A stretch of DNA of 64,000 bases, from NCBI RefSeq assembly GCF_000299875.1, contig NZ_AMRK01000016.1:1-64000 (forward strand), written 5' to 3'. The notes under the pieces were generated by a model, which saw nothing but the letters and a program-made list of their open reading frames with translations, was not told the origin of the DNA and ran no database searches. Made by a program: the position numbers and the translations under genes. The stretch comes from Celeribacter baekdonensis B30 (lineage in GTDB: Bacteria > Pseudomonadota > Alphaproteobacteria > Rhodobacterales > Rhodobacteraceae). Position 1 is the first letter of the stretch; the number at the start of each line of letters is the position of its first letter. This document shows positions 44,855 through 53,791 of the stretch, one piece after another.

Positions 44855-46345
44855 GTGACACGCAAGCGTTTCGCGCGCCCCCGGATGGGCCTGACAAGTC
44901 TGATGGCTTTGGTGGCATGGATGCCCCTATGGAGTCCCATGACGGCTCTCGCTCAGGACAATGGCAAAGTGGTCACCCACCAATTTGACGAGGGCGGCGT
45001 CTATGAGGGCACCTTTACCGATGGCCAACAAGATGGCGTTGGCACCTACCGCCTGCCCAATGGCTATGAGTACACCGGCGAATGGGTGAAGGGCGAAATC
45101 AAAGGTCAGGGCATCGCGCGGTTCACCGACGGATCGGTCTATGAGGGGGCGTTCGAGAAAGGCAAACCGCATGGGTTTGGCAAAATCACCTATGCCGATG
45201 GCGGCACCTATGAGGGTGATTGGGTCAATGGCGAGGCCACGGGATCAGGCGTGGCGGTCTATGCCAATGGCGTGAAATACGAGGGCGGATTTTTGGCCGC
45301 AAAGCTGCATGGTCAGGGCCGGATGGAAAGCCCCTCCGGCTATGTCTATGAGGGCGGCTGGGTCAATGGTGCCAAAGAAGGCCGGGGCAAAATCGCCTAT
45401 CCCGAAGGCGCCACCTATGAGGGTGAAATGTCGCGCGACACCCGCCATGGCAAAGGCGTTTTGACCACCCAAGACGGGCTGATTCTGGATTGCGACTGGG
45501 TTGAAAACCAATGCAATGGCACCGGCACGATCACCCAGCCCAATGGCGATGTCTACGTCGGCAATCTGGTTGCTGGCAAACGTCAGGGCAAAGGCCGCGT
45601 GACCTATGCCAATGGCGATGTCTATGAGGGCGATTTCGACGATGACAAACGCCACGGCCAGGGCGTTTTCACCGGCTCGGACGGCTATCTTTACACCGGC
45701 CAATGGATCGACGGGCGCATTGAAGGCAAGGGTCAGGTGACCTACCCGGATGGCTCTGTTTACGTTGGAGATTTCCTCGATGACCTGTCGCACGGCACCG
45801 GCAAGATCACCTATCCCAATGGCACCACCTATGAGGGTCAGTGGCAATATGGCGTGATCGACGGCGACGGTGTGGCGCGCTATGCCAATGGGCTTGTCTA
45901 TGAGGGCACATTCAAGAACGCGCAAAACCACGGCACCGGCAAAATGACCTATGTCGATGGCTTTGTGTATGAGGGCGATTGGGTCGAGGGTCAGCGCCAA
46001 GGCAAAGGCCGCGCCACCTATGCCGACGGCACGGTCTATGAGGGCGATTACGTTGCGGGCAAACGCGACGGCATGGGCACGATCACCATGCCCTCAGGGT
46101 TCACCTATACCGGCGAATGGGCGGGCGGTGAAATTCAAGGGCGCGGTGTGGCGACCTATGCCAATGGCGATGTCTATGAAGGGCTGTTTGTGGCCGGAAA
46201 ATCCAACGGGCGCGGCACGATCGCCTATGCCGATGGCCGCACCGTTTCGGGCGATTGGGTCGATGGCGCTTTGGTGTCTGAGGACACGCCCGCCACCACG
46301 CCTGACACCGAGGACACCCCGGCGGAAACGCCTGCGTCTGAGTAA
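44855..46345 (+). CDS. exported MORN-repeat protein
   Basis: About 496 residues starting with GTG at 44855 (gagg 8 nt upstream); an ATG at 44819 is in frame but has no clear site and would bury the signal peptide. A Sec signal (TRKRFARPRMGLTSLMALVA, ending near ALAQ) leads into some 18 tandem MORN units of 23 residues (pattern YEGxxxxGxxxGxGxxxYxxG) and an acidic Pro/Thr tail. The eighth unit is degenerate (ILDCDW). MORN repeats form elongated beta-hairpin surfaces for lipid or protein binding. Transcribed alone, convergent with an SDR gene. Confidence 0.85.
   Translation: MTRKRFARPRMGLTSLMALVAWMPLWSPMTALAQDNGKVVTHQFDEGGVYEGTFTDGQQDGVGTYRLPNGYEYTGEWVKGEIKGQGIARFTDGSVYEGAFEKGKPHGFGKITYADGGTYEGDWVNGEATGSGVAVYANGVKYEGGFLAAKLHGQGRMESPSGYVYEGGWVNGAKEGRGKIAYPEGATYEGEMSRDTRHGKGVLTTQDGLILDCDWVENQCNGTGTITQPNGDVYVGNLVAGKRQGKGRVTYANGDVYEGDFDDDKRHGQGVFTGSDGYLYTGQWIDGRIEGKGQVTYPDGSVYVGDFLDDLSHGTGKITYPNGTTYEGQWQYGVIDGDGVARYANGLVYEGTFKNAQNHGTGKMTYVDGFVYEGDWVEGQRQGKGRATYADGTVYEGDYVAGKRDGMGTITMPSGFTYTGEWAGGEIQGRGVATYANGDVYEGLFVAGKSNGRGTIAYADGRTVSGDWVDGALVSEDTPATTPDTEDTPAETPASE
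45000..46270 (+). repeat. tandem 69-bp coding repeat (MORN array)
   Basis: About 18 imperfect 69-bp units encoding 23-residue MORN motifs within the exported protein gene. Recurrent words are CCTATGCCAATGGC and TCTATGAGGGCG. Units are diverged but phase-locked, so the array expanded in frame long ago rather than recently. Confidence 0.8.
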
Positions 46346-46346
46346 C

Positions 46347-47009
46347 TCACCAAGGCACTTGGTCGCCCTTCCAGTCATAAAACCGTCCCGTTTGAGCCGC
46401 ACTCAGGCGGGACATCAGGCAAAGGCAATGCGCCGCTGCCGCCTCGAGCGGGAGCTTATCACGGGCATAGTCTTTGGTGAAATCGGAGGCCACGGTGCCG
46501 GGGTGATAGGCAATCAAACAAGCCTGTTTATAGCTGCGCGCAATCTCGATCGCGGCAGTGCGGATCACTTGGTTCGCCGCCGCTTTCGCCGCACGATAAC
46601 TGTACCAACCGCCCAGATGATTGTCGGAAATCGATCCGACCCGTGCGGTCAAGATGGCCACTGTCGAGGGCGCGTCCTTTGGCAAAAGCCGCGGCAGTTC
46701 GCGCAGCACCAATGCCGGACCGATGGCATTGGTGGCAAATTGATCCACCATGGCCTCGGCACTGAGCGCCTTAAGAGATTTCTCGGGCGGCAGCCCTGCC
46801 CCATCGAGTTTTCCTGTTGCTAGGATAATCAGGTCAAACGGGCCTTTGAGAGCCCCAAGATGACCCGCAACAGAGGCCGGATCGGTGACATCAAACCCAT
46901 CGCGACTGCGCGCGAGGGCGGTGACCGGAGTGCCCTGTGCGGTGAGTGCTGCGACCAACGCGCCGCCAATCCCGCCCGAGGCCCCCAGGATGAGTGCATT
47001 TTTAAACAT
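46347..47009 (-). CDS. short-chain dehydrogenase/reductase family protein
   Basis: 220-residue SDR of the C-factor-like group: LGASGGIGGALVAAL near residue 9, LATGKLDG, YSYRAAKAAANQVIR with the Tyr and Lys of the active site. No clear operon partner; it ends 2 nt from the MORN gene on the other strand. Substrate unknown. Confidence 0.82.
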   Translation of the reverse strand: MFKNALILGASGGIGGALVAALTAQGTPVTALARSRDGFDVTDPASVAGHLGALKGPFDLIILATGKLDGAGLPPEKSLKALSAEAMVDQFATNAIGPALVLRELPRLLPKDAPSTVAILTARVGSISDNHLGGWYSYRAAKAAANQVIRTAAIEIARSYKQACLIAYHPGTVASDFTKDYARDKLPLEAAAAHCLCLMSRLSAAQTGRFYDWKGDQVPW

Positions 47010-47043
47010 ACATTAAAGATGGCGCGGTTTGGCCAAAAGAAAA

Positions 47044-47069
47044 CCCCTCCCGATGCGGATCGGAAGGGG
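47044..47069 (-). terminator. terminator of the SQR-like gene
   Basis: Minus-strand stem CCCCTTCCGAT / ATCGGGAGGGG (one G-T pair) followed by TTTTCTTTT, about 25 nt after the stop of the flavoprotein gene. Confidence 0.75.
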
Positions 47070-47092
47070 CCGGTCTTAACAAAGCACAAGCC

Positions 47093-48364
47093 TCAGTTCT
47101 TGAGCTTGTTCACTTTCAGCATTTTCATCACCATCCGCTCATAGAACGGCTCGGAGACGCCTTTGCGAACTTTGCGCATGAAGTACCATTCAAAGCCCAG
47201 CTTGGCCCAATGCACCCATTTGCCAGACGCCGCCCAGTTGACGTTGCGCGGTGGGTTTTGCGGCATGGCCAAAAATGCCGCCCCGCCATCGCCAAAATCG
47301 GCCAGACACAGCGCGTTCCATGTCGCGAGTTTTTGCGGCTCTTTGCCTGCCATCACCAGCGGGATGTTATGAGCGGTGGCGGTGACCATGGATTCGATCA
47401 TGAACCCGGTTTTTGGTACGCCTGTCGGCACGGCGGTCGGCTCTTTCGGGGCAATCGCGATGCACACGCCGATGCCGAAGATGTTCGGAAACGTCGGGTT
47501 GCGCTGAAATTCATCAACGATAACAAAGCCGCGCGGGTTGACCAACCCATCGATCCCCATCAGCGCCGGGATGCCCCGGAAGGCGGGCAAAAGCATCGAA
47601 TAGCTGAAGGGCAATTCATGCTCTTTCTTCGGTTTGCCGTCCTCGTCATGTTCTGTCACGAACACTTTGCCCTCTTCAAACCGGTTCACCTTGGCGTTGG
47701 TGATCCAGCGGATCGAGCGTTCGCGCATGATGGATTCGAGCATCCCTTTGGTGTCGCCCACCCCGCCAAGGCCAAGGTGGCCGATATAGGGTTCAGGCGT
47801 GACAAAGGTCATCGGCACCTGATCGCGGACCTTGCGGCGGCGCAGATCGGTGTCGATGGTCATGGCATATTCATAGGCCGGACCAAAACAGGACGCACCC
47901 TGAACCGCGCCGACGACAATCGGACCGGGATTGGCACAAAACGCATCCCAACCGTCGCCCGACACTTCGGCATGTTCGACATGACAGACGGAATGGGTGA
48001 AGCCTTTGGGACCAAAGCCCTCGATCTCGTCAAAGGCCAGATCGGGACCCGTGGCCAAGACAATGTAGTCGTAGGTGACTTCTTTTCCGCTGTCCAAAAT
48101 GATCTTGTTTTCCTGCGGGATCAGCTTTTTAGCGCCATCACAGATAAACGCGATGCCGCGCTTTCTCATCACCGGCTCAAGCTCGATGATCAGGTCTTTC
48201 TTTTTGCGCCAACCCACACCCGCCCAGGGGTTTGACGGCGTAAATTGAAAATAACTTTTGTTGGAAATCACCGTGATTGTGTCGTTCGGCCCCACGGTTT
48301 CTTTCAATTCATAGGCCTGAATGGTCCCCCCAAGGCCTGCTCCGAGTACAACGATATGCGCCAT
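47093..48364 (-). CDS. FAD-dependent oxidoreductase, sulfide:quinone reductase family
   Basis: 423 residues. The FAD motif GAGLGGTIQAYEL (residues 7-19) starts the protein, and VLATGPDLAFDEIEG and NIFGIGVCIA follow. Cysteines at SVCHVEH and GASCFGPAY, plus later ones (GVCIA, ALCLA), are in places used by SQR proteins for sulfur transfer. SQR oxidises sulfide and reduces ubiquinone at the membrane surface. The family is broad (SQR, flavocytochrome c-like, NDH-2-like), so the type is likely but not certain. A gggaga site precedes the ATG. Confidence 0.78.
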   Translation of the reverse strand: MAHIVVLGAGLGGTIQAYELKETVGPNDTITVISNKSYFQFTPSNPWAGVGWRKKKDLIIELEPVMRKRGIAFICDGAKKLIPQENKIILDSGKEVTYDYIVLATGPDLAFDEIEGFGPKGFTHSVCHVEHAEVSGDGWDAFCANPGPIVVGAVQGASCFGPAYEYAMTIDTDLRRRKVRDQVPMTFVTPEPYIGHLGLGGVGDTKGMLESIMRERSIRWITNAKVNRFEEGKVFVTEHDEDGKPKKEHELPFSYSMLLPAFRGIPALMGIDGLVNPRGFVIVDEFQRNPTFPNIFGIGVCIAIAPKEPTAVPTGVPKTGFMIESMVTATAHNIPLVMAGKEPQKLATWNALCLADFGDGGAAFLAMPQNPPRNVNWAASGKWVHWAKLGFEWYFMRKVRKGVSEPFYERMVMKMLKVNKLKN

Positions 48365-48595
48365 AATCTTCTCCCCTTTGTGTTTTCCCGCAACGCTTTG
48401 ATCCGGGCGCGGGCCCGGTCTTTGGTTCAGTATACCACCGATTAAAGAGAACCGACTTGATCTGAGTCTTTGCGCAATCGGGATTTGTATGCATTGATAT
48501 TCATAAACTTGAATTCAGTGAAAAGCCAATTTTGGGGTTTTCAACGCCGCATTGGCGCGTATAGTCGCCCCATGACGAACCAGGCACATATCCTT

Positions 48596-48739
48596 TTAGC
48601 GATCGCTGCCCAGCCCCTGCGCCTTTGCGCGGGCTTTCGTCGTGGCCTCCTTCTTCTTAGCTGCCTCTGAGCGTGCCTTCGGCGCGAGGCTCAGAGGTGA
48701 CCAAATGCGCCGGATCACGCAGCTAAAGCCTTTTGCCAT
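48596..48739 (-). CDS. possible 47-residue lysine/alanine-rich small protein
   Basis: A frame from ATG 48739 to TAA 48596, with a basic C-terminus (AAKKKEATTKARAKAQGLG). It overlaps the first stem of repeat element B, which makes its start doubtful. It could be a genuine short gene or the tail of a lost one. No family recognised. Confidence 0.25.
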   Translation of the reverse strand: MAKGFSCVIRRIWSPLSLAPKARSEAAKKKEATTKARAKAQGLGSDR

Positions 48740-48842
48740 TCATTTGAGACACGGATTATGTGTAAAAGGGCTGCAACATTGCAATGTTGAACGGCGTTTT
48801 ACAAAAATCTGTGCGCTAGGTTTTTCGCAAAACGCGTTGAGG
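48724..48842 (+). repeat. two-hairpin intergenic element, copy B
   Basis: Related to copy A (19933-20049). Shared blocks are TTGAGACAC, CGGCGTTT and AAAATCTGTG. Stem 1 here is CCTTTTGC... with ...GTAAAAGG, and stem 2 is GCGTTTTACAAAAA with TTTTTCGCAAAACGC, so the arms changed together. It ends about 20 nt before the leuA ATG. Confidence 0.7.
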
Positions 48843-48862
48843 ACTATGAGAAAGATTTCAAA

Positions 48863-50440
48863 ATGACCCAGACTTCCAAACAGGATCACGTCCTGATCTT
48901 CGACACGACCCTGCGCGACGGCGAACAAAGCCCCGGAGCCACAATGAGCCACAATGAGAAGGTCGAGATCGCTGGCCTGCTTGATGAAATGGGCGTCGAC
49001 ATCATCGAAGCCGGGTTCCCGATTGCCTCTGAGGGCGACTTTGAGGCGGTGCGCGACATTGCACTGAACGCGAAAAATTCGGTGATCTGTGGTTTGGCGC
49101 GCGCCAGCACGAATGACATTGATCGCTGCTGGGAGGCGGTGAAACACGCGCCGCGTGGTCGCATTCACACCTTTATCGGCACCTCGCCCTTGCACCGCGA
49201 CATCACCGCGCTCACCATGGATGAGATGGCCAATAAAATCCACGACACCGTGACCCATGCCCGCAATCTGACCGACGATGTGCAATGGTCTCCGATGGAT
49301 GCGATCCGCACCGAGCATGATTATCTCTGCCGCGTCGTAGAAATCGCGATCAAGGCCGGGGCAACCACGATCAACATTCCCGACACAGTCGGCTACACCA
49401 TCCCGCGCGAAAGCTCCGACATCATCAAAATGCTGTTGCAACGTGTGCCGGGCGCGGATGAAATCATCTTTGCCACCCATTGCCACAACGATCTGGGCAT
49501 GGCGACCGCCAACGCGCTGGCCGCCGTGGAGGCCGGGGCGCGTCAGATCGAATGTACCATCAACGGCTTGGGCGAACGGGCGGGCAACACAGCACTTGAA
49601 GAGGTCGTCATGGCATTGAAAGTGCGCAACGACGTCATGCCCTACAGCACCAGGATCGACACCACCAAGATCATGAACATCTCGCGCCGCGTGTCGCAGG
49701 TGTCGGGCTTCCCGGTGCAATATAACAAGGCCATCGTCGGCAAAAACGCCTTTGCCCATGAGAGCGGCATCCACCAGGACGGGATGCTGAAAAACAAAGA
49801 AACCTTTGAAATCATGCGCCCGCAGGACGTCGGCCTGGCGGGAACGTCGCTGCCTTTGGGCAAACATTCGGGCCGTGCGGCACTGCGCGCCAAGCTCGAT
49901 GAGATGGGGTTTGCGCTGGCGGACAACCAACTCAAAGACGTGTTTGTGCGCTTCAAAGACCTCGCAGATCGCAAGAAAGAAGTGTTTGACGACGACCTGA
50001 TCGCGCTCTTGCGCGACTCTGGTGCGGCCGAGCAAAACGAACGGATCAAGGTGAAATTCCTGCGCGTGATCTGTGGCACGCAAGCCCCGCAATCCGCCGA
50101 TCTGATTTTGGAAATCGACGGCGTCGAGCATCAGAAAACCTGTGAAGGCGACGGCCCGGTCGATGCCACGTTCAAGGCGATCAAAGAGCTGTTTCCGACC
50201 ACCGCGCGGCTGCAACTCTATCAAGTGCATGCCGTGACCGAGGGGACGGACGCGCAGGCGACCGTGTCCGTGCGTTTGGAGGAAGATGGCAAAATCGTCA
50301 CCGGGCAATCGGCGGACACCGACACGGTGGTGGCCTCGGCCAAGGCCTATGTCAACGCGCTCAACCGCCTGTTGGTGCGCCGCGAAAAATCCGCGCCTGA
50401 CGCGGATGTCAAAACGGTGAAATACACCGACGCCGGGTAA
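48863..50440 (+). CDS. leuA: 2-isopropylmalate synthase
   Basis: 525 residues. The HMGL-like barrel (FDTTLRDGEQSPGATM, residues 10-25; THCHNDLGMATANALAAVEAG) is followed by a C-terminal regulatory LeuA dimer domain (about 400-510) that binds leucine. It condenses acetyl-CoA with 2-ketoisovalerate, the first step of leucine synthesis. Only a poor ribosome binding site (gagaaag) precedes the ATG, and the two-hairpin element lies just upstream, so the leader may matter for expression. Confidence 0.94.
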   Translation: MTQTSKQDHVLIFDTTLRDGEQSPGATMSHNEKVEIAGLLDEMGVDIIEAGFPIASEGDFEAVRDIALNAKNSVICGLARASTNDIDRCWEAVKHAPRGRIHTFIGTSPLHRDITALTMDEMANKIHDTVTHARNLTDDVQWSPMDAIRTEHDYLCRVVEIAIKAGATTINIPDTVGYTIPRESSDIIKMLLQRVPGADEIIFATHCHNDLGMATANALAAVEAGARQIECTINGLGERAGNTALEEVVMALKVRNDVMPYSTRIDTTKIMNISRRVSQVSGFPVQYNKAIVGKNAFAHESGIHQDGMLKNKETFEIMRPQDVGLAGTSLPLGKHSGRAALRAKLDEMGFALADNQLKDVFVRFKDLADRKKEVFDDDLIALLRDSGAAEQNERIKVKFLRVICGTQAPQSADLILEIDGVEHQKTCEGDGPVDATFKAIKELFPTTARLQLYQVHAVTEGTDAQATVSVRLEEDGKIVTGQSADTDTVVASAKAYVNALNRLLVRREKSAPDADVKTVKYTDAG

Positions 50441-50464
50441 TACAGCTACATGGCTTGATCCTTT

Positions 50465-50490
50465 GGGGCGTGCTTCGGTGCGCCCCTTTT
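50465..50490 (+). terminator. leuA terminator
   Basis: GGGGCG...CGCCCC stem with a TTCG-containing loop followed by TTTT, 25 nt after the leuA stop. Confidence 0.8.
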
Positions 50491-50517
50491 CATACCCGGC
50501 ACGCGTTTGCGCACATG

Positions 50518-50970
50518 GTATCTGAGTATCTGATCACTCCCGCACCAAACCCTCCCCGCTCCACTGATAACGCGGATTGGATCGCCAAAGCCAAGGCGCT
50601 TATCCGCGACATGGGTGCGCACGCGGCCATCGACTCCGTCGGCGGCGCTTTGGCCGAAGACCTCACCGCCTTGCTCGGATGGGAGGGGCTTTTGGTCACT
50701 TTCGGCACCGCAACAGGCGCGCCGCTCAAACTGTCGTCCGGGACGCTGATCACCAAACACATCACGATCAAGGGATTTTGGGGCGCGAAAGTCATCGAAA
50801 AGATGGACCCAGAAAAGCGTCGCACTCTCATTGTAGGGCTGATGTCATTGGCCGCGCAGGGCAAATTAACCCTCGACACAGAAGCGATTTTCCCGCTTGG
50901 AAAAATCCAGAACGCGGTCAAATCCGCCCTGATTCCGAGCCATAAAGGCAAGGTTTTATTGCGCCCGTAA
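50518..50970 (+). pseudogene. C-terminal fragment of a zinc-type alcohol dehydrogenase/quinone reductase
   Basis: About 150 codons match only the C-terminal half of MDR dehydrogenases: the segments GAHAAIDSVGG, LVTFGTATGAP and GFWGAKV are in the usual order, ending with IPSHKGKVLLRP. The N-terminal catalytic domain and the GXGXXG part of the Rossmann fold are missing. It begins just past the leuA terminator without a ribosome binding site. It is best read as a gene relic. Confidence 0.65.
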
Positions 50971-51193
50971 CGAAGGTTTCTGAGGCACGCGTAAAAATGT
51001 AGCGCAACGCCAACATGCACATATCGGGCACATGTGCCCCGAGTTATGCTTCAAAGATAATTGAAATAAGACAAACCCAACATTTCGGCCTGTCGCGTGT
51101 GAGACGTGGCAGGCCTCTCTACGTCGCCTGTGGCGAGACTTCGCCACCCTCTGGCAACCACGCCCTTTTACAAAACCTATGACGGTTCTATAA

Positions 51194-52288
<1,095 letters not shown>

Positions 52289-52350
52289 GCCCTGCCGCGT
52301 GCAGAGCCTTTTTTTCGGCTGAGCCGTGACGAAGACGTCGGGAGCGAACC

Positions 52351-53259
52351 GTGGCCAAAGACAGAGGCAATTCAGAGGACTATGTCCGCCCGATCCGGCG
52401 TTTGCTGATCGGGATTCTGTTGCTGTGCCTTGTCGGGCTGTTCATCCTCTGGCGGATTGACAGTCCGCGCGTTGAGCGCATGCGCGCGCAACTTATTGAT
52501 AAATTTGTGCCTTCTTTCGAATGGGCTTTGGTTCCCGTGACCAAAACCGTTGGCATGGTGGAGAATTTCCAAAGCTATCAACGCATCTATGACCAGAACC
52601 AGGAGCTCCGCCGGGAACTGCGTCAGATGCAGGCGTGGAAAGAGGCGGCGCTACAGTTGGAACAGAAGAACGCCAAGCTGTTGGACCTCAACAAAGTGCG
52701 GATCGACCCGAAATACACCTATGTCACCGGCGTGGTGATGGCGGATTCGGGTTCGCCCTTTCGGCAATCCGTGCTGTTGAACGTCGGGTCGCGCGATGGC
52801 ATCCGCGATGGCTGGGCCACGATGGACGGAATCGGGCTGGTTGGACGGATTTCGGGCGTTGGCACCAACACCTCACGGGTGATCCTGCTGACCGACAGCA
52901 ATTCGCGTCTGCCCGCCACGATCCAACCCTCGGGCCAACGCGCCATCTTGTCTGGCGACAACAGCAGCCGCCCACCTTTGGATTTCATCGAAAGCCCCGA
53001 ACTTGTCCGTCCCGGCGACCGCGTGGTGTCGTCGGGCGATGGCGGCGTGTTTCCCACCGATCTGCTGATCGGACAGGTTGCGATGGGCCCGGATCGGCGC
53101 CTGCGGGTGATTTTGGCGGCGGATTACGAACGTCTGGATTACCTGCGGGTGCTCAGAACCCATGAGAGCGAACAGATCAGCGATCCGGGTGGGTTGATCC
53201 TGCCGGACACGCCATTGACGACCCTGCCGCAAGACGCGGAGGCCAATCCCGATGGTTGA
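52351..53259 (+). CDS. mreC: rod shape-determining protein MreC
   Basis: 302 residues starting with GTG at 52351 after cgggag. One N-terminal membrane segment (LIGILLLCLVGLFILWRI, about 19-36), a coiled coil (about 65-100, QELRRELRQMQAW), then the periplasmic beta-domain. It links MreB to the peptidoglycan synthases. Overlaps mreD by 8 nt. Confidence 0.93.
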   Translation: MAKDRGNSEDYVRPIRRLLIGILLLCLVGLFILWRIDSPRVERMRAQLIDKFVPSFEWALVPVTKTVGMVENFQSYQRIYDQNQELRRELRQMQAWKEAALQLEQKNAKLLDLNKVRIDPKYTYVTGVVMADSGSPFRQSVLLNVGSRDGIRDGWATMDGIGLVGRISGVGTNTSRVILLTDSNSRLPATIQPSGQRAILSGDNSSRPPLDFIESPELVRPGDRVVSSGDGGVFPTDLLIGQVAMGPDRRLRVILAADYERLDYLRVLRTHESEQISDPGGLILPDTPLTTLPQDAEANPDG

Positions 53260-53791
53260 CCCGCGCACCACACGACGGTGGAGCTACAGAGTCGCGTTTC
53301 TCGCCCTCTCTATGATAACGTTTTTCTTTTATCTTCTGCCTCTTAAGGTCGGATACGGCCATTGGCCGGGACCGGATCTTTTGTTGGCGTTTGCCTTTGC
53401 ATGGGTGCTCAGACGCCCGGATTATGTCCCGGTCTTTTTGTTCGCCGCGATCCTGCTTTTGGCGGATTTCATCTTTATGCGCCCGCCCGGACTATGGACC
53501 GCGCTGGCTGTGATCGGCCTTGAATTCCTGCGTCGGCGCGAACCGACATCGCGCGACATGTCCTTTGTTGTCGAATGGGCGATGGTGGCCGGGGTGATGC
53601 TGGCCATGGCGCTTCTGTACCGTTTCGTCCTGGCACTCTTCATGGTCGATCAAGCGCCTCTCATGTTGACGATTTTGGGACAAATTTCGACGGTGATCGC
53701 CTATCCGGCCGTCGTTCTGATATCCGCCTTGGCGATGAATGTGACCAAGATCACCCCGTCTGAGGCCGATGAGATGAGGTATGTGCGATGA
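53252..53791 (+). CDS. mreD: rod shape-determining protein MreD
   Basis: 179-residue membrane protein with about five hydrophobic segments, between mreC and mrdA with overlaps at both ends. Sequence conservation of MreD is low, so the identification relies on length, topology and position. It belongs to the elongasome. Confidence 0.88.
   Translation: MVDPRTTRRWSYRVAFLALSMITFFFYLLPLKVGYGHWPGPDLLLAFAFAWVLRRPDYVPVFLFAAILLLADFIFMRPPGLWTALAVIGLEFLRRREPTSRDMSFVVEWAMVAGVMLAMALLYRFVLALFMVDQAPLMLTILGQISTVIAYPAVVLISALAMNVTKITPSEADEMRYVR

Larger units (their letters stand above)
48365..48862. other. 498-bp intergenic region before leuA
   Basis: Contains a short lysine-rich open frame on the minus strand (48596-48739) and the two-hairpin element copy B (48724-48842). 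The remainder (48365-48595) shows no protein-coding frame with usual codon use and no recognised RNA; it presumably carries the promoters of the divergent SQR and leuA genes. Confidence 0.55.

Noticed and set aside
45000-46270. Possible CRISPR or recent tandem duplication because of regular 69-bp periodicity
   Set aside because: The repeats are in frame, diverged and encode MORN motifs, with no unique spacers.
48740-50308. Minus-strand open frame opposite leuA
   Set aside because: leuA has complete catalytic motifs on the plus strand. The opposite frame has no recognisable domain.
51035-51055. Palindrome-like GGGCACATGTGCCC in the gap before mreB
   Set aside because: The symmetric core is short and isolated, and its place far upstream of mreB gives no clear role. 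Not supported as an operator.
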